Origin: Dreissena polymorpha
Taxonomy: Eukaryota; Mollusca; Bivalvia; Myida; Dreissenidae
NCBI RefSeq assembly: GCF_020536995.1
Contig: NW_026273357.1
Span: 112,001-176,000 of the forward strand
DNA: 64,000 nt
Direction of reading: 5' to 3'
In this document: one piece after another, positions 25,170-40,100 of the stretch
How the letters are laid out: each line of letters starts with the position of its first letter
Position numbering within the stretch: the stretch's first letter is position 1
Position numbers and translations under genes: made by a program
The notes under the pieces: model-generated
The model's input: the letters and a program-made list of their open reading frames with translations, nothing else
Database searches by the model: none
Told to the model about the DNA's origin: nothing

Positions 25170-28100
25170 CTGAAACGAGCGCAACAATTTTCATTGATCA
25201 TGATCAATGCTTTTACTGATTGCTATAGTTCATTTCTATTTTCCTTATGGTACAAAGTGTCTTTTTCTTTATTATATTGCATTTTTCTTTGCATATATAT
25301 TATAGTCACATCTTTCATTATGCTTGATTTATTAATAATGTATAACGCATTTTAATGTTAAGCTTGTTTTACAGGCAGAAGTCTTTTGATTGTTTGAACA
25401 AAGGTAATCCCTACATACATATTAAGTCAAATGTAAAACAAACATACATTCTTTAAGTTTATAATTTTAGCCAACGAGGGATAGCTTAACCGAAAACTTA
25501 CATGTATGCTGAAAAATACCACACACATACCTGAGTCGTTCATGTTGAGTTGCCATGTTCCCGTATCTACGGAAACGTTACAATGTCGACACGAATCTGT
25601 CGGATTCATCGCGGCGTCTACATAGCAAACACCAGCTATGTAGCAGAAACCAGTCTGAAATAGATGATTGAAAGCCAAACGAATATAGCATATGGTAACA
25701 TAAATATTGGCGTTTAATCATGTATATATATATACGGCTTCATTCACAATATTTCGTTATCGATTTATAAACTGTTAATCACTTCTGTTATTTGTACGTA
25801 TGGAACACGGTTTAAAGATGACACAGGATTTCTTCTGGGCAAAATACAAATATAAATAAATAAGCGTTAAACTAAAGCTATTTAAACGTTACTAAATGCA
25901 AACAAACCTTTTGTGACCATGAGAACTGGTCCTTGAGAAGGTCGCAGTAAAGGCAGTTCTTGGGGGACGCATTGCTGTCGCCGGCATTGAAGCACTGGCC
26001 TTCAATACTGCAGACGTCGTTCTTGAAACATAAATATCATTCAACGATAGAGGAGCCTGGACATCTGGTTTATAATAATAATAGTACGAAGCAGAAGAAG
26101 AATAATGCAATCATATAATACGCTAACAAGAAGGTACACATGCGTCAGTCAGATATGGACATTTCACCCATTTGGGTATTCTTAGATACGATCAAATTCT
26201 TAATATTCGTTGTGGGTCCCGACTGATATCGTGCATTACCTCCAACACCAAGGTGGATTAATAGCATTTAAGATAAATGATGCTATCAACAATTAATACG
26301 GTTCATGCCATATACGCTGTTGATGCGATATTTTACATTTAACATGTATTTTACTTACATTTAGCTCAACACAAACACTCATTTATGTATTTTCTGTTCG
26401 ACACACACAACTTTTCTTATATACGCTTCGAGCTAAATAAAATTGTTATGGTACTTCTTTACATTGTAATAGTATATTGCACATCTTTATAAATTTGTTA
26501 TCATATGCATACATATATATCTAGTCATTTTAATATACAGATATATAAGCGTTTTAGTTATTCATTGGTAAATAAACCAACTCTGTCGATATGTTGCGTG
26601 TAATTAAAAGACTCAGGTAAACGTCCGGATCGTTTCACGTGTACTCACCCGACAACCGAGTCAGTCATTAAACTACATTAGTTTAATGCAAATCTAAGTG
26701 TGTTTGTTACACAATATGAAGGACGACAAAAGCGATAACCTGAAAACACATACTTTTAGTGACCATGCGTATTTTTCCACGGTCGGATTGCATTCAGATA
26801 TGCAACTGATGGTGGAGACATTGCCTGATGGATAACAAACTCCTCCGATGTCGCAGTAATCGTCCTACAAAGACATACGCATCGATGCTTATTTGTGTTG
26901 TTTCAATACCGTTAGTAACATTTACATGAATTGTGTAATGGTACTTTATAAATAAATAAATATAAATAAATAAATATCATTAAATATATAAATAAATTAT
27001 TAAATTATTAAATTTATAAATAAATAAATATATATATATATATATATAGACATATTCCAAAACAACAAAGGCACATTTTCTGAATGAATATTTGCATTTT
27101 GAAAAGTGTAATTATATATCCAGGACAAGGGGTTATGAAGTTTTAAGTCTTAACAAAGAACACCAAAGAAACTGTAATTTACAAAAATTGACATATTATG
27201 TAGCGACGTATTCAACAAAAGTACAATTAACTTCTGTAATATGTTCAAATATAGAGACATTTCCTATGCTTTACATAACACAGTACCTTCAGACTCCAAG
27301 AAAATCGCTTGACGGCTGGGTTACATGAATGACAATCGTCTAGCTCTGTGTGGTTTCCATAGCAAATGTTGTCGATGAGACAGTATTCATCCTGAAAAGA
27401 ATATTGAATGAATTTTTTTTGGTTTTATGTAAATACTTTGTTCTCTACAATATTAGACTCCAAGTATATCAATTTAATCAACAACAAAAACTTGGCACCC
27501 CCAAGTTAGGTTAAAATCTCGAAATGGTAATTCTATGAAACAAGTTTAGCTGTGTGCAAGCATAGCAACATTCCAGCGAACACATCACACAGACGCTTTG
27601 TTTTTAATTCAGTGGGGGATCATGGCTCCAGCATTACATTTAAATCACACATTCTTAAAAGCTCTTGAGAACTTTGATAAATATTAAGCTTACGCTTAAT
27701 CATGTTGTATGTGTTAATTGGACATTTTTAGTGGTATGTGGGATTTTGCTGCTATGTTTCGTTTTAGCTGGTCTATATGTTTTACTTTAATTTGTTCAGG
27801 CACAATTGTTTGGTTATTAATAAATTGCATACCAGAATCACTGCAGATCCGTTTTCAATTGTCACGCACGTGGTATCTAACACTGTGACCATTTTCGGTG
27901 AACTGAACGAAGAATTGTCGTTGCTTAGAGACACGTTGTACTGGAATAAATAAGTTTAATCAAACAGTCGATCTAAAACATAAATCCTTAAAATGCTTGA
28001 AAAATACCCAATTTGACATTGAAAAATGTTTTCTCATTTTTAAATGTTCAAACAAAAGTCATTTGATAATGCAAACAATAAATAATAATTTACAACAAAA

Positions 28101-31100
28101 TGCACAGACAATACAACACCTGTATAATAGTTTAACTTAATTTAATTGAACATTTATTATACATGTATTAAATATTATAGCATTAACAATTAAATTAGTT
28201 TTCATACATAACAAATAGAATTGTGCATTTATTAATAATGTCAAAACTTCAATTAGAATAAACTAGTATACAAACATGAAAATGTATTATTGAGCATACA
28301 TAGTTTATTTTGGACAAAAACACTTAACTTTCGTGCGATTGTTTGTTGTTGTTTCTTCACACAACAATGAATCCAATACCCATTCAATAAAAAAGACCAC
28401 AGATGGCAAGAAATTCCGATACAAAAATCCCACATGCAAATCCGCTGTTGCGAATAACTTTCATAATGAACGGATTTATTGTATGTAAAATTCAACAAAA
28501 CAACTAAGCACTTAGTTAATACCTTGGTGCTAAACATATATATTAACAATAACGGTACATTTCGAAAATCGAATTTTGCAAGGACTAATTTCCGTAGAAG
28601 TTAAATACATTTGAAAAGAAAAACAGGAACAATATTATTGTAAATATTTAATATAGTATGCGTTCTTCAATTTCCTATATGAATTTAATGAGTATAATAA
28701 CAACCAATTATATTATATATATCCCTGACAAACAGAATCCGTCATACCCTTTCAGCAATGACCGGGTTTTCATTGACGGTTTGACGCTTTTTCCTGCTCT
28801 GCACTGTGGTTGGACAATACGCGTCAAAATTGTTAGGACAGTTGGCAGACACAGTCTGAATCACGGATTCAGTCGATGATCCATCTACTTTGTACTAGAT
28901 TTAAGGTAATCATGTGAACATGTAATATGTTAGCAACATTTCGAGATGAGTCATATTAAAATTGTACAAGCGGAGTTAAGTACTAAGAATAAACATAGTT
29001 TAAAGTGAATTTGTATTAACTTAAGCACAATCAAGCGTTCAATTATAGTTCAATGAGACAGCTAACGCATGTAATGTATGTAATAGTTATATGTCTGTCA
29101 GTGTTGCTGTACTATAACATTGATGAGAAATATGGCAATGTCAATTTTGTAGACGTTAACTTAAGTTATGCGATTAGATCAATATACTTTTAAGTATCTG
29201 ATAACGTATAATACAGTTTAAACTAAACAACAATATTCGAAAGCACGCTTTAAATAGAGACAATCTTACTGAGACTTCGACCTTTTATATACTACTAGCC
29301 CAACCACTTTCAAACGGACGCAGCCCGATATATATGGTCTCTTAGTATACGGTTCCCTTGCAAGAAAGGACGCACTTATCAGACAGTGAACTTTACAAAT
29401 CAACAAGGATACCAAATATACATTTCAGGCAGCCTGTGTCTAAATTCAAATCATGAGGACTATATGTATTTAAAGCAAAACTTACCATGCCCTACAACTC
29501 TTTAAAGACTAAAGAACGCAACTGATTAATTAAACCAATACAATATGATACAATTAACGGATTCAGAAAAACACTGAAAAAATAAGGCAATCCTTGACGA
29601 TTATAGGAATATACCGAACGAACAATGCTGCCAGTAATTAAGGGCTTAACTGAGTCCTGTTGTAAGTTGTATCACAAACAGTTAACTCTTCATGAATGCA
29701 AGGTTGGGCAAAAAAAGCTACAACGCGTACAGATTTATACGAAATAAACCTTACAATCTTCATTGTTTTAATAGTCTTGACCGACACATTGTCTAACGTA
29801 TGTACGTTTTTCATACATCTTATTTTGTTCGATATCCAATGATCTTTTTACAGTTTTATTATTTGCAAATTCTGTAATAATCCAAATCTTAAACTTGCAT
29901 CAAGCTCTACTGACATATTTGATGTTGTTTTGTAAACTACAACAGATGGATTTGTGGTGTGTGTCGCAACGTCTTATTATGTTTATCGGTCTCACTGTTT
30001 TGGCAATAGGTGCATAGCCATAAATTAAGCGCCGTATTGAATAACACTTTTTCTGTTCTGCTTGTGCAGCTGACATTTAACTCTATAAGTATTGTATAAC
30101 ATCCGTACAATAATTATGTTTTCATATTGTTGTCAAAGTACACACCTGTGTGAAGGTAATTAAGCAGACAGTGGTATTACTGCATCCGTTTTGCGTTGTA
30201 AAACGAATGAAGTGACAGGCCTTGTGTCTAGGGTTACAGTTTCCATCACCAGTGACCTCTATGATTGTAGGAGGATCGCGAAGGTCAAGTTTGCAGTTAG
30301 ACTCTGGATCGTAGTGCTCGTCACAAATACACGTTCCTGGAATGCCAATATTGTACTGTGGCTTTCCGAACATACAGGCCTGTTGTAAGAAGAAAACTAA
30401 GCACATTTGAATACAAATGTTTGGATGGTTCGTATAATGTCGTTGATTACCAACTAAAACAAATCAGAACTTTTTAAGGAAAAGAACGGCTAAATGTCGG
30501 AAAGAGATCGTTAATCAGTTTTTTTTTAATTGTAGAAGAAATACATATAAATTTATGTTCACAGAAATTAACCTTCACTATGGTGCATAATATATAAAAC
30601 ATCAATCCAAATAGGTTGTTAAGGATGTATATATACAATCAGCAAAATTTATGTATTTAAACATCCCATATATTACTTAATATAACTCCTTGTTATGTAA
30701 TATATATTAAATAGTAAGTTTTGTATTTTTTGTTATCATATGTTTAACTCATGTTCTACGTTGGTTCTATTGTTTCGTTTCCAAGAAATTCTTTTCTAGA
30801 GACTCGGATATTCTTGCCATGAACGTAAGGCACACATTACCGTTGAAGCAATTTCCGTGGCTGTTACAGTTGTCAGGACATGAAGCAATCACAAGTTGAG
30901 CTTTTTCAGGGTTTTTGGTCTGAAAATGCATATTCGTGTCATGTAAGTTGTTATTTTAATACACACAATTAAACATTTTCATAGAGAACTAGATTGAAAT
31001 AATAAAGAAATAGTTTGAGCATGGAATGACAAAGACATAACATTAAAGAATATTATTCGTCTGTTAACGTATGTAATACAGCCAGAACAATCATTCATGA

Positions 31101-34100
31101 ATAAACAGCTTAAGACAATTAGCCCATTAAAATGAAGAATAGAAGTTTAACGTGATTGGGAACATATAACAACTATATTTACATGTATGCAAACGCTTTT
31201 GTTTAGATTTTATCGATCCTACATTGTGTACAAATTAGTATAAAAATGTATATATGTATGATAGCGAAGATTATGTATTCTTTCAATGTGTTTATTTTAA
31301 CGCTTAAATTAAATCACAAGGTTAAACTCACTTTGAGCTTCACACAAATAATCACCTTACATATTATAATTATTTATGTACTAGTTAAAGTAAATGACCT
31401 GAAATTCGATGTCCTTGTCGACGATCATAATGGTTGATGACTGTACGTTACGACATGTGCTTTCTTCGGGACCAGTGGCAGTCAAATTGAACTGCAATTA
31501 CATTTATCAATCAATGCATTTTAATGTTCATACCAGTTTATCTCCTGGCGTTTATTTTATAAAAATACTATACAAGTGTGTTGAACAGAAGTAGGATATG
31601 CATTTACGTGTACAGAAATTGCGTTCTCGTTCCTATATGTAAACTTGTGTTGAACAAACAAGTTGAAATAATAAAACAACTATACTCTTCAATTATATGC
31701 AACTAACACATGATAATGGTCAGTGTAACAATAGTAACCATTTTATCTTCTGCACAAGAGCTTGACTGATTCTTATTTCTTGCCGATACTTCTTCCGACA
31801 AGTCACTACCACACATTTCCTTCAGATATGCCGCGCATGACGCCTGTGACTCGTTATATGCCGCGACCAATTCTTCGGGATTCGGTGCATTAACATCACG
31901 CTGAAACAAAGTTTGATCGATTCTTAAACACGTTGCGCTAACATGAATGTAACATGCACGAACAAACTGCAAAACCACGTTGCAACAGTATCACAACAGA
32001 TACCAAATTGATGCTCTCTCTTCGTTGTTCTCATACTTTGTAAGTTATATTTATCAACCTTTATTGTTCAGTCACTATGCTCTTTCCTAGCAAGTGCACC
32101 TCACAGAAGCCTATTAGTCATTACCTTAAGTCTGTACTTTTTACTTATTGCCCTAATTGTTCTGCCATTAACTTTAATCATATATGACACCTTCACTCTG
32201 AATGCACTCCTCTCCTTTTTTAGTGACAGCAGTTTCAGTAGCCTGTCTCTGATGTCCATTTCTTCGCGATAGTTGAAAGTATCCAAGGAACGCTCGTCTC
32301 GCAGAAGTTTTTGAATCCTCTTTCCGCGTTTCTTATCTAGAGAACGAAATACCGATATGTTCATACTAATCTATGGTTGCGAGAGTTCATACTGAATATT
32401 GTCAAAGATAATAGATAAGCTTGATATCTAAAATGAACGGATATTTGATAAATGTATACAGTTGTTATATAAACACAACATCCAGTCATACATATGAAGT
32501 CGACGCAAGTTTTGTCCTCGTTTCTGGAGCACCAGTTCTCACGTTTGTTGACAATTAGTGGGCAGACACAGAGGTTGTCGTTGGTATTCCAAGGTTCCAG
32601 AGTCGAAACGTAATCTGGATTCATTAGGGAGTGTTCGTGCGATACACTGTTATAAAAAGAACGATTAAATACATAATCTAGGCTCATCATGTTGCGTACG
32701 ATACTACCACATTTGCTATGTTTGTATACAAAACACAAGTGTCTTCTTCGGGGTTTTTTGTGATAAAATGATGCATGTGTTAACATTCGCAATTTTCGTA
32801 TAAGCTGAACAACACTACAGGTCAGTATTAAATCTTCATATCTCATTATCTATCATTATTCGCGTATTCAAAGACAAGCGTTTTTACATTTACCTCCAAG
32901 ACTGAGAGAAGTTATCTGGATTGCCACCCCAGACCCACCAGACCCAGAATCCCCAGTCCATGGCCGGACTCGGTGAAGTAAAGCCATCGCTGTGTAGAAA
33001 GTCATCCTGCCAATTACCGTTGAATGTCCCGCACAATCCTCCAACACGGTTCATGTCATTGGGTGACGGGTACACGTACACGTTCATCGTTGACCACCAG
33101 GGGCTGTTGAAATAACGCGCCTCAACTATAGTTCCTTGCGGAAGGTAAAACTGTAAAATACATTTGAACCATAACATGCAAACCCTATATAAGCATACTT
33201 TACATAAACGTCTTTATCTGAATTAGTATGAGAGGTAAATGGTTTTCGTTGACCTTTCCTCCTTGACCTTTGTGTGAGATGTATTCAACATTTTATCATA
33301 CCACCGCATTGATATCTGTCTGATATAACGTTGCCTGGTATATTTTTTTGTCATGGTCAACAGGAAGTTCTTATCAGTCAACGTTTAGATTACATACCTT
33401 GTGCATATAGCCAGGTTCAATATAAACTTCGAGTACGTCGTCAGCGAGATCTATCCACTCTATTAAATGCATGCCCTCGCAATGGGTCACCGTGTACACG
33501 TCACGTCCGGCCCGCACGGTAACTCCGCACGTGCACGTTGTCCAGCCACCCGGCCAGCAGGGTTCAGTCTGGATCTGAACCTAAAAATGCATCGATTGAA
33601 ATGCACTTCACAGTGTTGAAATCATTTATTTGTACATTTGTATAAAAGTCTACATATGAAATAAACTAGCATTGTAAGTATAATAAGTATCATTCGTGGA
33701 ACATTATGTGAAATTGTGTAACATAAAATAAGAAAACAATATATTTAGTATATACTCAATTGTCACCTTTATGCCTAAGCATTTGTTTTGCTTAAAAACG
33801 AGTATAGAAATATTATAATGGAAAACATTCGGTTCAAGTAAAAGCATTACACATCATTATACAACTTTACAACTTTGATGGTGTTATACTTTAAATGAGG
33901 TTGTATGGTTTTTTCACATCATACAGCTTACTTCAATAGGATAGCGCTGATGCTTGTAGAGTGTAAATTCACCGGACAACTGCATGCTATAATACCTAAA
34001 ACATTCATTGCTGAATATTAGAATATTCGAAGGCAAAATAAAAAGCCTATCAACATAAGAAGAAATAAGTGTACTAACGTGAGATACATTATTTTATATA

Positions 34101-37100
34101 CAAAACAAGAAACAACTTCAAAGCTAATTTTAACAAGACCACCGCCTTGCGGGTGCAGACCGCTCATCTATTTTCTTTTTAAAGGTGAAGGGACTCTCAA
34201 TTTCAATCACAAAGGAGGGAGGGGTGGAGTGAAGAGGGGTGTATAGTGCGGGGGTGTGGACATTTATTACATTATCTTCCAAAAATGCGGGAAAAAATAT
34301 GCAAAAAAAAATCGGGGGTGGGGGGTGGGGGGATTCTTGGGTGCGATGGTTGGACGGTATTTCAAAAATAAAATAATAAAAATAAATATTTGTGTTTTTT
34401 CACCGTTTCAAAAAAAGAAAATGTGGGGGGTGGGTGGGGGGGGGGGGTAAAGTGTGAGGGTGTGGTGGTCATTTGTGAGATGATCTTAAAAAAAATAGGG
34501 GGGGGGAGAATTCGGGGGGGGGGGGGAGGGCACGGGGGATGGTTTGGGTGGAGTCTATTGTGGTATGTCAGGTAAGAGTAGTTTTGTCAAAGTATCAATC
34601 AAATCTAATCATAAATAAAGAAGTTATGGCAATTTTAGCAAAATTTAATAATTTGACCTTGAGAGTCAAGGTCATTCAAAGGTCAAGGTAAAATTCAACT
34701 TGCCAGGTACAGTAACCTCATGATAGCATGTAAGTGTTTGAAGTTTGAAAGCAATAGCCTTGATACTTTAGAAGTAAAGTGGATCGAAACACAAAATTTA
34801 ACCATATATTCAAAGTTACTAAGTCAAAAAAGGGCCATAATTCCGTAAAAATGACAACCAGAGTTATGCAACTTGTCCTTTGACTGTACCCTTATGATAG
34901 TTTGCGACTGTTCCAAGTATGAAAGCATTTTCTATGATACTTTAGGGGTAAATTGGACCAAAACACAAAACTCAACCAAATTTTTAATTTTCTAAGTATA
35001 AAGGGCCCATAATTCCGTCCAAATGCCAGTAAGAGTTACATTACTTTGCCTGCACAGTCCCCTTATGATAGTTATTAAGTGTTGCAAGTATGAAAGCAAT
35101 AGCTTTGATACTGTAGGAATAAAGTGGAACTTAACACAAAACTAACCAAATTTACAATTTTCTAAGAATAAAAAGGGCACATAATTCTGTCAAAATGCCA
35201 GTCAGAGTTACATAACTTTGCCTGCACATCCCCTTATGATAGTTAGTAATTGTTGCAAGTATGAAATCAATAGTTTTGATACTTAAGGAATAAAATGGAC
35301 CTAAACACAAAACTTAACCAAAATTTTCAATTTTCTAAGTATAAAAAAGGCACATAATTCTGTCAAAATGCACACCAGAGTTATCTAACTTTGCCTGCCC
35401 AGTCCCCTCGTGAAAGTTAGTAAGTGTACCAAGTTTGAATGCAATAGCATTGATACTTTCTGAGAAAAGTGGACCTAAACGCAAAACTTAACCGGACGCC
35501 GACGCCAACGCCGACGCCAATGCCGACGCAGACGCCAAGGTGATGACAATAGCTCATAATCTTTTTTCAAAAAGTAGATGTGCTAAAAATGGTTGTTAGG
35601 GCTATACGTGTATTTTGATATTTATTATGTGCTAAGTGTGAAGTTTTTCTAGGCATCAAACCGGTTTCAGCTCCAATGCTGTCCACTGACCGTTCCGAGG
35701 AGGTAACCCCCGCATAATCTAGATGTTTAACGACTTTCCTTTATTATATTATACTAGCTGAAGGTAACGGGAATTATTCTACGGATATTGTTACTGGAGT
35801 CTCATTTTTCAAATAGTTAAGGCGCGGTTGAAATTGATTATTAGCACTAAGTATGATACTTTTGTCGTAGATGACAGATTATATGTTTATTTATCAATAC
35901 ATACATATATCGTTTTCCAACTACCTAAGGACAATTCAACACTTTATTTTTATTCTGAACAGCAATCCGTAAAAGGTTGATCTTATGACAAATGCAATTC
36001 TAATTTTCGCATTTTAGTCATGTTTCTATAACACTGTGTTTATTTGGCTTATAAACAAAGTTCGAAAAAATAAAAATGACACAGATGTTAAGAATTCTGA
36101 AATTGAATATCTTTATCATTTTTTCCACGTACTGTCCATCGAATGTCATCAGACGAGGATCGTTAGTAGCGTAGCAGAAGACTCCCTTCCAGAACGTTTC
36201 GATGTCTCGAACGAACACCTAGAAATAGTGTGAAAACAGCAAAATGCATGCACTGGAATATCTATGACATACTATGAGTACACGGTTGTGTGATATATTC
36301 GACCATTGTTATCGTGATATGATTTGTGATTATGGAAGTAAACACTCTTGCGTTATTGGTCATAATTTGATAGTACAAACACATTACATTTTATGGAATT
36401 GAGTCAAAATCGACTTCTTCAAAACCGGTCGAGAAATCATAAGACCATTAAATTACATCGTTCAAATGGTTTAACCTTTTGCCAACAATATTTCTGAAAA
36501 CAAGTTATTTTAACTTTCAACCGTTAAGACGTAACGAATATTGCAAAGCAATGCCGTACATTTATCTTTCCTGTGAAATAGCAGTCGTTCCAAAACGGCT
36601 CCACGACACCCTTAGATCCGATGAACACTGTCATGGCAAATGCATCTCTCAGCGAATATTTGTTGTTGTTCTTCGTTGTCAGCGTCATATTCCTTTCTTT
36701 TTGGAACGTGTCAATGTTCCTGAACAGCTCGATGCCGTTAATAAAGTCTCCGCATGTTCGCTCGTTCTGAAACAATATTGCATGTGTCATTTCACAGTTT
36801 GCATCACGCACTGTTAGCTAGAGTTACGTCATTTAACGTAAATCATATGTGAATGCAGCGGAACATCCAGATTTTTTTCCGATGGAGATCCACGTTGTTT
36901 TCCCTAAATTCCAAAATATATCTTTCTTAATGTGTATGTGAAATGGTGTGGAAAACTAAATTAAAGCAACTGCACACTACATACAATTACGGCAAGTGTG
37001 GAGTCCTGGCACTGATAGTCGTCGTTTTCGTCAATAACCTTGACCTCTATATTGCACGGCTTTCCATCAAGGCAGACCACTGGGAGATTCATGGTAAAAT

Positions 37101-40100
37101 GGAAGTCAACTACGCCGCCTCTTGCCATGGACATGAACTTGTCTTGAAACTATTGTAATATAAGCGATACGAAAGTTGAGGTTATAAACATGTAATGGTA
37201 ATACAAATACCCATTTTGCAATGGTTCTCGGGAAACACTGTAGGACATTTCTATTTAACAAAATCAATGAAATAAAGAACTGATTAGCAGAAAGTTGTGG
37301 AATATAATTGTCTTAAATATTAAAGGATTGAATAGTTTACCAATGGAAACATATTATTCTTTTGATTTTGCTTCGAAAACAACTATCGAAAAATTAGTAC
37401 ACATTTCGTTTAAGTTTGTCTTTAAGTGTTTTTTAAAAGACATATGAAACTTGTAAACATGTAAAATCAGTATGTGGTATGTTAAGATATTGGGGTTAAA
37501 ACCGGGTTAAAGTAAGTGTGTATAAGGTTTCACATCTGATGGGAGAAGGACATTTTAATCTTAACGAATAATGTGTTTTACAACAATTTAGATGTAATGA
37601 ATCTCCAGCAAAAGAATAAGGGACAAGGGCATGAAACCATTCGGTAGTCTTTCATCGAGAGGAGAGAAACTATATTAAGCACATGGTCCTTAACTTCTGG
37701 TAATACTGCGACAATACAAATGAGCTAAACAAAACATAATTTAAACACACAACTATATCACCATAGTGTATGGAATTTTATTTAAAACTTAAGATTAAAA
37801 ACTGACTATGTAGATCATAAAAGTATTAAAAAACGTCGAACGATTTTGCCAATTGATTAAAACTAATATCAAGTGCCCGATATGTTTTCCAATAAATGAA
37901 CCACACACTCATTACATTATAACTTTTTCAAAAACAATTATGCATAATAAATACATACATGTCCATAAAATAAAACGTTTACTATTATATATCTGGACTT
38001 ACAGTAATGAACTCAAACGGTTCACTGTAGGACGCTCCCAATACTTCTACGCCGTTTGTATTCAGAACTGACACAGCACAACGCCACTGTGAACAAATGT
38101 GTTTATTTGTTTATGTATCTTTATATTCACTATATAGGAAACAAATTATTTCCATTATTTGCGCTTGTGGTATTTTGTGTACGATTGGTTTGCAAGAGAC
38201 CAAAAGCAAATGTTAAGAAAAAAAATACAATTATTGCTGGAGTGGTTACATTTACTTTTTCAATTAGACTTTTGAAGAAGTTCAGAAGCATAATACGCAT
38301 ACAAATCTTTAAAGTGAGAGAGAGTTTCAAAATGAATACATGTTCATTGTGTGCAAATGGATATTGACTGCAACATGTACTAACTAATTTGTTCACTGCA
38401 CACACGTCTTTACTGCGAGAATTATAGGCTGTCATGAGGGTATCAAATGAAATTTGATTGAATTCTGCAGTTCTCAGTGACTGTTTGGCCTTCTTGTGGA
38501 TCAAAGTTGTATCGGCATACCTGCAAATACAATTAATGTGCACGTAGTTATTTAGTTAATCAGAAGCAAACAAGTACATGTGAAATTCAGAATTTGTAAG
38601 TCTTCTGCGAACAGAAAACGCCTTAAATGCAATGATAACGTTTAGATATAATTGATACTGTATTGCTGGTTTATCTTTAAGTGTAAATATTGTTTCATGT
38701 GCCGATAAGAGTCTATTAATTTCCACGTCATAAGGAGTAAATTGACAATAATATAACTTTAAACGAACTTTCGAAGTTTCGTCCGAAACAAAACGATCGC
38801 GAATTTGTAATATACATATTTAAAATAAACATAACTTTTGATGAAATCCAGCTTATAATATTTATGAGTGAGCTAAATGGTGAAGTTAAGAAAGTCAAAC
38901 TCCAAGGTAAATGTAACATTACAGTATCTATAAACTCGACAATTTTAAAAGAAATATACAATTCTTACACATATGAATACACAAATGGAATTCATGTCAA
39001 AAGACTGGTCTTGTCGTGAAATGACTCATGTGTATTCGAATATGTTTGACATACCAATATATATCATAAAGGAAACCGTCGAAGCCATCAAACAGACAAA
39101 CTGATATGCGTTCGTATGCGTTCATGCCATTGGGCGTTTCCACGAAGTGGAAAGCAAGCGTAACATTTTCGATCGCAAAGTCCGGTACCACTGTTCCAAC
39201 CCAGGTCTCACCGTCGCGGGTAACGTTGTAAGCGTCATTTTTTGAACATCTGGAGACGCTAGCGTACGTCATAGATGAGGCCGTTGTGAAGGAACTATTA
39301 GAGCCGGAAATATCTTCTGAATCTAGTGGACAGCTACAGCTGTACATGTTGTCTTGGTATGAATATCGTGTATGAATAAGTTGAGGGGCTAACAAACTGG
39401 ATATCGTCTGTCGCCCAATGCTTAAATGAAAAACACGACGCGTACTTTAAACCATTTGTCAATACAAACATAGCATTAAGTAATCGTTAGAAACATGCGT
39501 TGATATATTGTATGAAGACAAATTATTTTAAACGAAAATGCATATTTCTTTTGAAAGGCATGTGTCTGAATAAAAACACAATAAGACAAGAGTCCATAAT
39601 TCACATTGCAATTCTCTTTTTTGCGTTGACCCTCTTACCAAATCATGAAAGTAACCATTCGTTTTTTAATTTATCGTGAACATATTTATATCCACAATTT
39701 GCAAATTGGTCAAACATTTACTTCCGTTTTATTAATATAACATCAAAACACCTCCAGCTCTCCAGAAATCCGTCACTGCTGAGCATGAGGCCTCCAGTAC
39801 TGGCCCTGAACGTGTTGTCTTCGAAAGCACAAAGACCGTCAAGAAAGGTAAAGTCCTCCATACTTCCATTGTCTGTTATCTCCACCGTCAGGGAATGCAG
39901 ATTATAATCTTTGGTCACTGACATGGCAATGCCGTTCCACACGCGAATCTGAAAACAAATAATGCTTAACAACGTTCTCGTGTAAATTGTAGTAACTCGT
40001 ACATTTTTTAAACGTAATATGTGCAAGATTGCTTAACGACAAACATGCAATAATTATTTTTTATCGCTAAGTGTTCATTTTCTATAATGCAATATGTCAA

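Noticed and set aside
34256-34575. Glycine-rich plus-strand proteins
   Set aside because: They translate the G-rich simple tract inside an intron of the minus-strand gene.
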